A DNA stretch of 35,186 bases from SKVR01 sp964589855 (GCA_964589855.1 CAZPVB010000020.1:1-35186); one strand, 5' to 3'. Positions 28,001 to 35,186 are shown, numbered from the stretch's first letter. A program made the numbers and translations. Notes: generated by a model not told the origin, from the letters alone.

Positions 28001-29338
28001 ACGATTTACTCCCCCTTTGTCGGTCGATATCCAGTAAAATCCATATTTGTCTTTGAGTATGCCCGACACAAAGTCGTGACTCAGTGAGTTAGGATCGTTT
28101 TTTCGATGACGATGGTTTTGAAGTTCTCCTGACTTTTTATGGTAGATATACAAACCGGTTTCGGTACCAAACCATATTTTGTCGGGCTCTGAAAATACGC
28201 TGTGTATTCGTTGATCGGCAATATAGTTTGAAATTATGCTGTAACTGACAAAGTCCTTTTTCCTTTTACTCAAATAACTAATTGCACCGGAATGATGCCC
28301 CATCCAGATGATCCCGTTTTGGTCAATAAAAACCTTACGAATATAATTACCCTGCAAACTATGCGGATTCATTTTATCATAAAACCATGCCCGCATATCA
28401 TCTGTTGAAGGTTCAATCTTGAAAAGACCATAACGGGTACCTGCCCAAATGTTTCCATCGTTGTCTATATCGATGGATTCTACAATGTTCCTTTCATGAT
28501 TGGAAAGGGGAGAATCGCTCATGAAATACCTTTTCTCCTCTCCGGTTTCAGGATTTAGTTTTACCAGACCATTATTTGTACCCAACCACAATTCGCTATC
28601 AGAAACTATGTGGATGCTATTTACCTGAGTAGCAAAATCGGATTGATCGGTTTTACTTTCTGACCAGATTTTGTGAAATTTTACTGATGATTCATGAAAT
28701 GAAAATAATCCGTCATGGCCGGCCACATAAAGCACCGAATCATTTTTATTGGCAAATGCTGTGATGGTGTTGGACTGAAAAGGCACATCAGGGAATTGTG
28801 AGGAAGAAATAAAATGGGTCATTTTTTCCTTTTCAGGATCAAAAATCACCATTCCACCATTCCAATAACCCATGTATATCTTACCACTGTTTGCAGCATA
28901 GGTTGTGCCCCGGTAACTCGCTCCGGTTTGGGTTTCTGATAATGGCGTGTCATAGGCAATAATTTCTTTTGTTTCCAGATCTTTTTTCCAAAGGGTGAAG
29001 GAAGAACCGATCCAAAGTGTTTTCTGCCGATAAGCAAGAGACAATATGTCTCTGGAGTTCAAAAGATTAACCCCTTCGCTATTCCTGCCCATTTGTTGCA
29101 GGTACAGCCCATTATACCTGTATACCCCCTCCTTGGCAGCAAACCATATGAATCCCCAGTCATCCATAATAATATCCTCAACATAATATTTGTTTTCCGG
29201 ATCACTAAAGTATAACCTGTCAAATTCCAGATCTTCTTGCTGTACCTTAAAATCTATGCTTTTAGAATTACTAAAGGCAAAAGGAGAAATAAAAGAAAGA
29301 TGTAAAAGAAAAATGAATAAAAATGTTCGAATCATCAT
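25046..29338 (-). CDS. Hybrid two-component system regulator (HTCS): two propellers, Y_Y_Y, kinase, receiver, AraC HTH
   Basis: A 1430-residue one-protein signalling chain typical of Bacteroidota nutrient loci. A signal peptide (M-M-I-R-T-F-L-F-I-F-L-L-H) precedes a periplasmic sensor in which I count fourteen I/L-W-x-G-x-x-x-G-L-type repeats (~60-690), consistent with two seven-bladed propellers. A Y_Y_Y domain follows (~735-800), then one transmembrane helix (~806-828) and a long coiled coil. The kinase has His915 in I-S-H-E-F-R-T-P-L and an HATPase with D-N-G-S-G-I and G-T-G-I-G-L-A-L. The receiver has Asp1230 in S-D-L-M-M-P and I-T-K-P-Y. A C-terminal AraC-type HTH (~1325-1425) has S-R-T-Q-L-Y-R-K and V-A-Y-R-V-G-F-K-T-P-G-Y-F-S-K-C-F. 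Two adjacent ATGs (29338, 29335) are possible starts. It is divergent from susC/susD, so it should activate them when its periplasmic ligand, usually an oligosaccharide, binds. Confidence 0.96.
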   Translation of the reverse strand: MMIRTFLFIFLLHLSFISPFAFSNSKSIDFKVQQEDLEFDRLYFSDPENKYYVEDIIMDDWGFIWFAAKEGVYRYNGLYLQQMGRNSEGVNLLNSRDILSLAYRQKTLWIGSSFTLWKKDLETKEIIAYDTPLSETQTGASYRGTTYAANSGKIYMGYWNGGMVIFDPEKEKMTHFISSSQFPDVPFQSNTITAFANKNDSVLYVAGHDGLFSFHESSVKFHKIWSESKTDQSDFATQVNSIHIVSDSELWLGTNNGLVKLNPETGEEKRYFMSDSPLSNHERNIVESIDIDNDGNIWAGTRYGLFKIEPSTDDMRAWFYDKMNPHSLQGNYIRKVFIDQNGIIWMGHHSGAISYLSKRKKDFVSYSIISNYIADQRIHSVFSEPDKIWFGTETGLYIYHKKSGELQNHRHRKNDPNSLSHDFVSGILKDKYGFYWISTDKGGVNRFDPETKTFKNVIRGSQNLASFSESDIWSIYMDNRDILWCGSGGDGLTAYYINSGETIQYRHDPENPHSLSDNFIGPVIRSNNGTLWVGTLNKGLDYFVPGEDNVQNIRFQQGSENGLSGNSISSLALTNDNMLYIGTEAGVDILQTDSMIVRPFEFNHQLPSTNIRSIVVDKAENIWIATRTGLMKYKPQKQDYQIFYKSDGLVSSNFLPGSAHQSELGEIVLGTEKGLVSFFPWDIERNQKPPLVYITGVLANQVNMTESLSGITNNSENEPRLDHTKNNITFHVAALDFHDPQKNQILYKLEGFENRWKQVGETNTVQYNNLPPGNYTFNVKGANNDNVWNNHGARYSFQISPPYWDTLWFKTVVFMGIILAIFSFIWLQLRKVAGQKKELERLVAFRTAELNEQKQKVEKKNLSLENQKQAIEHQAMLLSQTNQKLEEQKIAIEKQAQELKEMDRIKSGFFANISHEFRTPLTLILNALSLYKEEHRVSSGNDPSDGLKISVIQKNAQRLQRLINQILDVIKIESGFMKLRVAEGNIEEFILAITSLFKLKAEAEKIRLITDIDLHQQIGYMDWDKLEKIIFNLVANAIKFTSSNGTVVVRVTDKLSDSCRNKLQIQVRDNGSGIPFELQERVFSMFFHSETTKNDNRSGTGIGLALAKQLSQIHKGDITLISEPGNGSTFTLQLPRDKRDFSAEEIGNTEISTIKKQHYTDILPSPQEKFMDNSVENHTKPRLLFVDDNKELCYLIREQLKSDFYVEVAFDAIQGLEKSINTYPDIIVSDLMMPKISGIEFCKRVKQDIRTEHLPFILLTARIDEKSEIEALALNADDYITKPYSIEILRLKLRNQMEIREKLESKLRNELQSPEIQKKQGYSNRFMKNASEIIIQNIDNPEFNVDNLATGLNMSRTQLYRKSEKLLGMSANNFIKRVKLNHAWELLEDGEYNISEVAYRVGFKTPGYFSKCFEEQFGVLPSRYIAENSK

Positions 29339-29363
29339 GGGTATATCTGTGTTTTGATACAGG

Positions 29364-29392
29364 TAAAATTAAAAAAAAATGTGGCAAGTCAA
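29364..29392 (-). promoter_or_regulatory. Possible promoter of the HTCS gene
   Basis: On the minus strand TTG (29392-29390) is followed after 18 bp by TAATTTTA (29371-29364), a 7-of-8 match to TAnnTTTG with near-normal spacing for Bacteroidota. It would start transcription about 20 nt upstream of the ATG at 29338. Confidence 0.4.
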
Positions 29393-29527
29393 TCCCTGGA
29401 TACAATTTTCAAAGAATATGGGTCAAAATTAACATTGGATAATCATTATTCACAACAATGAAAATGATAATGAAAGACCTTATTTACTACTTGAAGTATA
29501 TTAGCAGCATAATACAAATGTGGTACC

Positions 29528-29641
29528 ATGAAGAATAAATCAATACTAATCATACAACAAAAATTGAAGAAACTGGGTTGGACGGAGTATATTTTACTTA
29601 TGTTGATTATAATGGGTGTAGCACTGATCATTTTTTTATAA
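29528..29641 (+). CDS. Possible small single-pass membrane peptide (37 aa)
   Basis: An ATG at 29528 opens a 37-codon frame ending with TAA at 29641. The N-terminal half is lysine-rich and amphipathic (M-K-N-K-S-I ... Q-Q-K-L-K-K-L-G-W-T-E-Y). It is followed directly by about 17 hydrophobic residues (I-L-L-M-L-I-I-M-G-V-A-L-I-I-F-L), after which the frame stops with no tail. This positive-inside, single-helix layout is that of real small membrane proteins, type I toxins or transporter-associated peptides. The AT-rich context can also generate hydrophobic codons by chance. It is oriented like susC and ends 98 bp before the susC ATG, so it could lie in the susC leader. No homologue is recalled. 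Confidence 0.38.
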   Translation: MKNKSILIIQQKLKKLGWTEYILLMLIIMGVALIIFL

Positions 29642-29667
29642 TCATCTGATGATCGATTATTGATCAT
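29625..29667. promoter_or_regulatory. Palindromic and direct-repeat sites upstream of susC (candidate HTCS operator)
   Basis: TGATCAT occurs twice, at 29625-29631 and 29661-29667, 36 bp apart. Between them are the palindrome ATCATCTGATGAT (29641-29653) and an inverted repeat ATGATC-N7-GATCAT (29649-29667). The cluster lies 73-115 bp upstream of the susC ATG, a plausible activator-binding position. Operator function is inference. Confidence 0.35.
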
Positions 29668-29739
29668 TCTATTTATAACCATGAACTGTTTTTGAATAGT
29701 TTCAAATAAAAATCAAATAAGCACCTAAATAAAAAAACT

Positions 29740-32700
29740 ATGAAATTTAAACAATCAGGAAAAACAGAAAATCGCTTCCGCTACTTATTCATGTGGTTGA
29801 TTTTCGTACTCTTTTATACCAATTCTTACGGACAATCCTTTAGGGTTTCCGGCAATGTTACAGATGTTTTGGAGGGTAATACCTTACCAGGTGTAAATAT
29901 TATCGAACAGGGAACATCCAATGGAACGGTAACTGATATAAATGGCGATTACCAGATTTCCGTTTCATCAGGTGAGTCTGTTCTGATTTTCTCTTATGTA
30001 GGATATTCAGAAGATACCGTTCCTGTTAACAGAAGATCCAAATTAGATGTTAGTCTGTACCCCAATATTGAAATGCTCTCCGAGATGGTGGTGGTAGGTT
30101 ATGGAGTACAAAAGAAAAATGATCTTACAGGTTCTGTTTCAGTAGTTTCATCCGAAGATCTTATGACCAACAACCCAGCAAATCTTGGACAGGCTTTACA
30201 AGGAAGGGCAGCAGGAGTAAGTGTGACCAGCAACTCAGGACAACCCGGTGCCAACTCATCCATAAAAGTAAGAGGTATTGGATCCATATCAGGTGGAGCT
30301 GATCCACTGTTCGTGATAGATGGAATGATCGTTGACAACCCTTTCATCATTAATACCATCAATCCTGCTGACATAGAATCAGTATCGGTATTGAAGGATG
30401 CTTCCTCTACTGCCATTTATGGTGCACGTGGCGCCAATGGTGTTATTGTTATGGAGACCAAAAGAGGAAAAGAAGGGCAAACCGAGGTCAATTTCTCTAC
30501 CTATGGAGGTATTACGCAAACACCGGGCAGGTATGACCTTATGAATGCCGACGAATATGCCACATTTATGCAGGATGCCACCAATTCTTTTATTGAAAGA
30601 AATCCTAACTTTCCCATGCCAGAATATTTTACTGATGAATCGCGACAGGAAAATGGTGCCAGAGATACCGACTGGCAGAATCAAATATTACAACAGGGTG
30701 TAAAACAAAATCATGATCTGTCTTTAAAAGGAGGTACTGAGCGTTTCAATTACCTTTTTTCCACCAATTACTATGATGAAACAGGTACAACTGTAAATAC
30801 GGCTTACAATCGTATAACTGCACGTTTTAATAGTGAACTTGATGCGACTGATTGGTTGACTCTTGGACAAACCTTTTCTTTTGGACAGGAAAATAATGAT
30901 TATACATCGCACAGAGGGCGTAATCCCTGGTCAACAGCAACGTTAGCCTCTCCATTTATGCCTGTTTACAATGAGGATAAAAAGGGAGGATATGAAGGAC
31001 CTGAAGAAACCATAACCGGCCCTAACGATCAAACAAACCCCTTCGCAGAGCAGATGCTCAATACCAACCAGCAAAGATTCAACCAGTTACTTGCTACCTT
31101 CTATGGAAATGCTGAACTATTAAAAGGTCTTACCTATCGCGTTGAAATAGGAGTCAACAACAGGGAAGGAAAAGTTTATCGTTTTTCACCCGAATACGAG
31201 CTGGCAAGAGCATGGAGCAACGAATCATCTGAGCTCACCGAAGCCAGTTCAACAGGACTGAATCTATTGATCAATAATTTGATTACCTATCAAAACAGCA
31301 TCAACGGACATAATTTTAGCGTTTTGCTGGGACAATCGGGCGAAAAATACAACATGCGTAATTTGAGTGTTACCGGAAATAATATTTCGTTCGACAAAAA
31401 TGTAATGTCGCTGGCACAAACCATTACCACAGCAGGAGGAACAGAAATTGACGAACGGTACACCTCTTATTTTTTCAGAGGTACTTATGACTTTGAAGGT
31501 AAGTATCTTTTTACTGGTACTTTCCGTCGTGATGGTTCGTCAAAATTCGGACCTGAAAACAGGATCGGTTACTTTCCCTCTTTTTCTGTAGGTTGGAAAT
31601 TCAACGAGGATTTGTTTCCTGACGCAGAACAAGTAGAAATGATGAAATTAAGAGTTGGTTGGGGGCAAACGGGTAATGATAATATTGGAAATTATCTTTA
31701 TGTTGACCGAATCAATAATCCGCTTGAAACACGCTACCCATTTGGTAGTGAGGAGAATATTTTTTATGGTGGAACCATCATAAGATCATTTGCCAATCCG
31801 TTTATCAAATGGGAAGCAAGTGAGATGACCAACATAGGGTTGGATGCATGGTTGTTTGAGGCAAAAGTGGAACTCACCCTTGAGTATTATTACAAAAGTC
31901 AGAACGACATGCTGATAGAAATGCCGCAGTACCATTTCTTTGGCAGACAGCAGGAAAGTGGCAGGTTAGCTGTTAATATTGGTGAAGTAGTGAATCAGGG
32001 TATTGAATTCAATGCCGCTTATAAAAAAATGGAAGGTGACTTCAACTACAGGGTCAATTTGAATATGACCACCATTAACAATAAAGTTCAGTTCTTGCCT
32101 AACGATGAACCCGTGTTTGGACCCAATGGAAATACTATTACCATGGTAGGAGAACCCATCGGTAGTTTCTATGGTTGGGTTGCTGAAGGAATATTTCAGA
32201 TAGATGATTTTCAGCAGGATGAAAACGGCGACCCCATCATTTCTTCCACAGGAAATTATTCACTAAACGAAGGTGTTCCAGATCACGCCAGGGGTACTTC
32301 TCCCGGAGATATCAGATTCAGAGACCTGGATGGTGACAGCGTTATTACATCCTCCGACCGGCAAATCATTGGGAACCCGTTTCCTGACTTTATTTACGGA
32401 TTGAACCTGGATCTGTATTACAAAGATTTTGATATGGTTATATTTATGGAAGGAGTTTATGGTAATGAAATATACAATCACTTGAGATCAAATATAGGTG
32501 TTGCCACCGAACCTTTATCGCAAGGATGGAACAGACTTTCTGATGCACAGGGATTTTGGACCCATGATAATCCATCAGAAACCATGACCCGCGCATTCCT
32601 GACCGATCCTAATGATAATGCGAGAATGTCCTCTTGGTTTGTAGAAGATGGTTCTTATCTCAGACTAAGAAATATACAGATAGGATATACACTGCCCCAA

Positions 32701-32889
32701 GAACTTCTGAACAGGATAGGTATGAACAGGGCAAGATTATATATATCAGCCAGTAATCTTTTCACACTTACAGGATACTCAGGACTTGACCCTGAATTGA
32801 ATGCAAGCAATCCTTTGCAGAGCGGTTTCGATTTTGGTACGTATCCTGTGCCTAAATCATATATGATTGGTTTGCAAATAGGTATATAA
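29740..32889 (+). CDS. susC: SusC/RagA-family TonB-linked outer-membrane transporter
   Basis: A 1049-residue protein. A signal peptide (~1-32, ending S-Y-G-Q-S) is followed by a carboxypeptidase-regulatory-like domain (~35-115, V-S-G-N-V-T-D ... T-L-P-G-V-N-I). Then comes a TonB-dependent receptor plug with the SusC signature around V-V-V-V-G-Y-G-V-Q-K-K and D-L-T-G-S-V, G-R-A-A-G-V, R-G-I-G-S-I and Y-G-A-R-G-A-N-G-V-I-V. A long barrel with the L-R-L-R-N-I-Q-I-G-Y-T-L-P segment near the C-terminus completes it. SusC proteins import oligosaccharides or peptides across the outer membrane using TonB energy, with the SusD lipoprotein acting as a lid. The gene is divergent from the HTCS and 21 bp upstream of susD, so the two are cotranscribed. 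The substrate is not evident because no degradative enzyme is encoded nearby. Confidence 0.97.
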   Translation: MKFKQSGKTENRFRYLFMWLIFVLFYTNSYGQSFRVSGNVTDVLEGNTLPGVNIIEQGTSNGTVTDINGDYQISVSSGESVLIFSYVGYSEDTVPVNRRSKLDVSLYPNIEMLSEMVVVGYGVQKKNDLTGSVSVVSSEDLMTNNPANLGQALQGRAAGVSVTSNSGQPGANSSIKVRGIGSISGGADPLFVIDGMIVDNPFIINTINPADIESVSVLKDASSTAIYGARGANGVIVMETKRGKEGQTEVNFSTYGGITQTPGRYDLMNADEYATFMQDATNSFIERNPNFPMPEYFTDESRQENGARDTDWQNQILQQGVKQNHDLSLKGGTERFNYLFSTNYYDETGTTVNTAYNRITARFNSELDATDWLTLGQTFSFGQENNDYTSHRGRNPWSTATLASPFMPVYNEDKKGGYEGPEETITGPNDQTNPFAEQMLNTNQQRFNQLLATFYGNAELLKGLTYRVEIGVNNREGKVYRFSPEYELARAWSNESSELTEASSTGLNLLINNLITYQNSINGHNFSVLLGQSGEKYNMRNLSVTGNNISFDKNVMSLAQTITTAGGTEIDERYTSYFFRGTYDFEGKYLFTGTFRRDGSSKFGPENRIGYFPSFSVGWKFNEDLFPDAEQVEMMKLRVGWGQTGNDNIGNYLYVDRINNPLETRYPFGSEENIFYGGTIIRSFANPFIKWEASEMTNIGLDAWLFEAKVELTLEYYYKSQNDMLIEMPQYHFFGRQQESGRLAVNIGEVVNQGIEFNAAYKKMEGDFNYRVNLNMTTINNKVQFLPNDEPVFGPNGNTITMVGEPIGSFYGWVAEGIFQIDDFQQDENGDPIISSTGNYSLNEGVPDHARGTSPGDIRFRDLDGDSVITSSDRQIIGNPFPDFIYGLNLDLYYKDFDMVIFMEGVYGNEIYNHLRSNIGVATEPLSQGWNRLSDAQGFWTHDNPSETMTRAFLTDPNDNARMSSWFVEDGSYLRLRNIQIGYTLPQELLNRIGMNRARLYISASNLFTLTGYSGLDPELNASNPLQSGFDFGTYPVPKSYMIGLQIGI

Positions 32890-32910
32890 ATTATTTTTAT
32901 TCAGAAAATC

Positions 32911-34623
32911 ATGTTAAACAATACTATTTCAATTATGAGAAATACTAATAAAATAAAAAAAATTGCATTGATTCTTCAACTCATAAGGAATCAGTCAAGG
33001 ACATTGTCATTATTTCAAAAGGGTGCTTATGACTATAAGCCGGTAATTCTCCTTGTAACAGTTTTATTGGTTTCATGTACAGATGATTTCTTAGAGGTAG
33101 AGCTAAGAAACGATCTGGGAGTAGACTCCTATTATGAAACAGAGGAGCATGCCATTGCAGCCATTACATCCTGCTACGACCCATTGAAGGGCAGAGGAGT
33201 GTTCGGGAATAATTATCAGTATGTACTTTATGCCCTCGATGATCGTATGATCAACGAAAATGCCTCGCTCAATGAATTTAACTTTACTGCCAGCAATACA
33301 AATATTGGAGGAGACCGAGTCAACTTCAGTATCTGGGATTACATGTACAGAGGACTTTTTCGCTCCAATCTGGCATTGGAAAAGATACCTCCGATAGAGA
33401 TAACCCGTGAAGAACCCGCCGGATACCCATTGAAAGAGCGATTACTTGCAGAAGCACGTTTTATGCGTTCGGTCTATAATTTTTATCTTGTGATGCACTT
33501 CAATGAACCGATTTTTCTGGATTATCCGGTTTACGATCTCAATGAAGATTATACCAATTCTCCTCAATCTGTATTCTGGAATCAGATAGAAGAAGACCTT
33601 ACTTATGCGATCCAACATTTGCCCGAACAAAGTATGTACGCTGATAAAGATCTGGGAAGAGCAACCAAAGGTGCTGCGAAAGCATTGCTTGGCAAATCTT
33701 ACATTTATCAGCAACGCTGGCAGGAAGCAGAAGATATTTTTGAAGAGGTTATCAATTCCGGGCAATATGCTCTTAATATGCCTCAGGGGACAGATTCTAT
33801 GGATTATGTAAATGCTTACATGACAAATTTCACTTATCTGGATCTCCCTGCCTCCAACGGACAAAAGTATGACTCTGAATGGAATTCTGAATCCATCTTT
33901 GAGATCAATAACACCAACTCCTACGAGAATGTGATCAACGACTGGAATCCCGGTTTTCAGGTGGATGGGTCTAATTTTACCCGTTATTTCGGGGTCAACG
34001 GTTTTAAAAACGTGGTACCTACCGCAGAAATGGCGGAAACCTATGAAGATACTCCGGAGGGACATCCAACAATAAAAGACCCCAGGTTGAGTGCATCCAT
34101 ATTTGCACAAGGCGACTTCATGGACAATATAAATGAAGACAGTCCCTATTACAGGGGTTTTGTTCCCAGATTGCACAACAATGTTAGCATCAATCAGGGT
34201 TACGGGTTGAAAAAATATATCTATCCCGTGTGGACCGATGAAGTTTACGGTCAGGGTAACGATCCCAATAACTGGCGACTAATAAGGTATTCAGATGTTT
34301 TGCTCATGTATGCCGAAGCATGTTATCATACGGGCAACACATCCATGGGGTTGAATGCTCTCAACCAGGTGAGAAACAGAGTTGGATTGGAAGATCGGGA
34401 CGTTCTCACACCTGAATATATCATGCATGAGCGAGACGTGGAACTCTTTGGTGAGTGTTTACGTTTTCCGGATATGGTGAGATGGTTGATGTTGCCAACG
34501 CCATGGGTTACTCCGGAGGAGATACACCCCAACTTCGAGATTAATAAGCATGAATATTTTCCCATACCAGAGGTTGATATTGTGAGATTGGGAGGTTCAT
34601 TAGAGCAAAACCCCGGTTGGTGA
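32911..34623 (+). CDS. susD: SusD/RagB-family nutrient-binding lipoprotein
   Basis: A SusD-family protein (570 residues from the ATG at 32911) that caps the SusC barrel and binds substrate at the cell surface. A hydrophobic stretch ending in the lipobox L-V-S-C lies about 53 residues from this ATG. TPR-like helices follow (A-I-A-A-I-T-S-C-Y-D-P-L, L-A-E-A-R-F-M-R-S-V-Y-N-F-Y, A-A-K-A-L-L-G-K-S-Y-I-Y-Q-Q-R-W), and the C-terminal R-Y-S-D-V-L-L-M-Y-A-E-A and L-N-Q-V-R-N-R-V-G motifs are diagnostic. The leader is unusually long. The ATG at 32935 or a TTG at 33004 would give a more normal lipoprotein signal, so the true start is uncertain. It directly follows susC and is followed by a terminator. 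Confidence 0.95.
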   Translation: MLNNTISIMRNTNKIKKIALILQLIRNQSRTLSLFQKGAYDYKPVILLVTVLLVSCTDDFLEVELRNDLGVDSYYETEEHAIAAITSCYDPLKGRGVFGNNYQYVLYALDDRMINENASLNEFNFTASNTNIGGDRVNFSIWDYMYRGLFRSNLALEKIPPIEITREEPAGYPLKERLLAEARFMRSVYNFYLVMHFNEPIFLDYPVYDLNEDYTNSPQSVFWNQIEEDLTYAIQHLPEQSMYADKDLGRATKGAAKALLGKSYIYQQRWQEAEDIFEEVINSGQYALNMPQGTDSMDYVNAYMTNFTYLDLPASNGQKYDSEWNSESIFEINNTNSYENVINDWNPGFQVDGSNFTRYFGVNGFKNVVPTAEMAETYEDTPEGHPTIKDPRLSASIFAQGDFMDNINEDSPYYRGFVPRLHNNVSINQGYGLKKYIYPVWTDEVYGQGNDPNNWRLIRYSDVLLMYAEACYHTGNTSMGLNALNQVRNRVGLEDRDVLTPEYIMHERDVELFGECLRFPDMVRWLMLPTPWVTPEEIHPNFEINKHEYFPIPEVDIVRLGGSLEQNPGW

Positions 34624-34700
34624 GTATGATTGTTAGAAATAGTAATGTTTGATAGATAGATAATTAATTAATTGTGTTTAGGTTGTATCAACCTTAAGTG

Positions 34701-34730
34701 AACCGTCGGTGCGATGCCGGCGGTTTTTTT
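34701..34730 (+). terminator. Intrinsic terminator of the susCD unit
   Basis: AACCGTCGG (34701-34709) pairs with CCGGCGGTT (34717-34725), a 9-bp GC-rich stem with one G-T pair and a 7-nt loop. The T-run extends to 34730. It lies 78 bp behind the susD stop and indicates that the transcript ends without further genes. Confidence 0.85.
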
Positions 34731-34931
34731 CATTATTTTAAACGTTACGGTACAGCTCTCATAAAGTCGCCCAGGATTCAACAATCTAACAATCCAGCAA
34801 TCAATCGACTCAATCCATATAAGACATATAAGGGAATAAAAAATGTTTCTTTCTAAGCTTTGTGTATACCCGGCGTTATTAGCAGTTAAAAACCTTCTCT
34901 ATGCTTCCTGTGCTTCTATGGTGAACAATGA

Positions 34932-34951
34932 CCCTTCGACTCCGCTCAGGG
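34932..34951. repeat. Short CCCTTCGA...TCAGGG repeat, copy 2
   Basis: CCCTTCGACTCCGCTCAGGG has complementary ends (CCCT/AGGG). Its reverse complement shares CCCT and TCGAAG with 14868-14887. I recall similar CCTTCGACT...CTCAGG sequences as common intergenic repeats in Bacteroidota; copy number in this genome cannot be judged here. Confidence 0.5.
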
Positions 34952-35047
34952 AGCAACAATCCAACAATCACTTCATCATTTTATTTCATCTGTTTATAAT
35001 TTATAACATATTGATTATGTATTGATTATGACTTTGATGAGAACCCG

Positions 35048-35120
35048 ATAATGTCAGCGCTACGCGCCTTTCGATTCACTGGTAGCATTAGATTTCTAAC
35101 ATAATGTCAGCGCTACGCGC
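35048..35120. repeat. Direct repeat of a 20-mer containing GCGC-TAC-GCGC
   Basis: ATAATGTCAGCGCTACGCGC is present identically at 35048-35067 and 35101-35120, 53 bp apart, each followed by a pyrimidine-rich CTTT/TTTG stretch. Each unit contains the mini-hairpin GCGC-TAC-GCGC. The GC-rich core stands out against AT-rich surroundings, which suggests a dispersed repeat rather than local slippage. Confidence 0.7.
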
Positions 35121-35186
35121 TTTGCTCTTTGCCCAATAATCATCCTCGTGTGTGTTTTAAGCCAATCATGGATGTTTCATCTGTTT

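Larger units (their letters stand above)
29339..29739. other. Divergent regulatory region between HTCS and susC
   Basis: A 401-bp AT-rich region. It holds a promoter-like pair facing the HTCS gene (29364-29392), a possible 37-codon membrane peptide gene (29528-29641), and palindromic elements at 29625-29667. No exact TAnnTTTG box was found for susC itself. Confidence 0.6.
34624..35186. other. Repeat-rich non-coding tail
   Basis: After the susD stop there is a terminator and then about 450 bp without a credible gene up to the window end. It contains AACAATC-type short tandem units (34779-34805 and 34953-34968), a CCCT-type repeat (34932-34951), and a 20-bp direct repeat (35048-35067 and 35101-35120). 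The one 60-codon frame here (34843-35025) is composed of this repetitive sequence and is not supported. Confidence 0.6.

Noticed and set aside
29446..29682. 78-codon minus-strand frame upstream of the HTCS gene
   Set aside because: Composition (many Cys, His, Ile) and lack of a signal, domain or promoter suggest chance; it overlaps the more protein-like plus-strand small ORF.
33442..34176. 244-codon open frame on the minus strand opposite susD
   Set aside because: It is antisense to a clear SusD coding sequence, with no recognisable motifs and odd composition (Ile, Cys and His-rich).
34843..35025. 60-codon plus-strand frame in the tail region
   Set aside because: It runs through repeat sequences (CCCT...AGGG and AACAATC units) and has no protein-like features.
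35048..35120. CRISPR array from the 20-bp direct repeats
   Set aside because: There are only two copies, the spacing is 33 bp once, and no cas genes or further repeats are present.

Overview
The window looks like a chromosomal segment of a Bacteroidota bacterium, probably of the Bacteroidales/Marinilabiliales type. The lineage call is an inference from gene families. It rests on a SusC/SusD pair with a divergent hybrid two-component regulator (HTCS), a head-GIN lipoprotein, a long TamB protein, the absence of clear Shine-Dalgarno sequences, and several TAnnTTTG-like -7 boxes. No rRNA, tRNA, CRISPR array, transposase or integrase was recognised.

Layout. (1) Positions 1-3512 hold the 3' part of a TamB-like envelope biogenesis gene, cut by the window edge. 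(2) Positions 3686-13963 hold three tandem hybrid histidine kinases of 894, 1302 and 1072 aa. They have different sensory N-termini but the same HisKA-HATPase-REC core, and no output response regulator lies nearby. A strong bidirectional terminator closes the block. (3) Positions 14023-19344 are on the minus strand: a GNAT-like protein, a repeat-bearing spacer with a ~120-140 bp imperfect inverted repeat, a head-GIN lipoprotein, a patatin fused to an Omp85-type barrel, and a MarR regulator. (4) Positions 19547-23956 are on the plus strand: mlaE and mlaF overlapping by ATGA, a MacB/FtsX-type permease, and gpmI with a textbook terminator. (5) A minus-strand gene for a small exported protein follows at 24052-24606. 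(6) Positions 25046-34623 form a regulator-plus-transporter locus: a 1430-aa HTCS with fourteen propeller-like repeats, a divergent intergenic region with a possible 37-codon membrane peptide gene and palindromic sites, then susC and susD and a terminator. (7) Positions 34740-35186 are a non-coding, repeat-rich tail.

How the genes fit together. Two themes dominate. One is envelope lipid and outer-membrane maintenance: TamB, MlaE/MlaF, the patatin-barrel protein, the MacB-like permease and the GIN lipoprotein. The other is sensing: three phosphorelay-type hybrid kinases plus the HTCS that probably controls susCD. The susCD locus has no glycoside hydrolase or other enzyme before the window ends, so its substrate cannot be read from context. 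The best candidates for something undescribed are the small membrane ORF and palindromes between the HTCS and susC, the mosaic kinase triplet, and the long inverted repeat near 14.9-15.05 kb.
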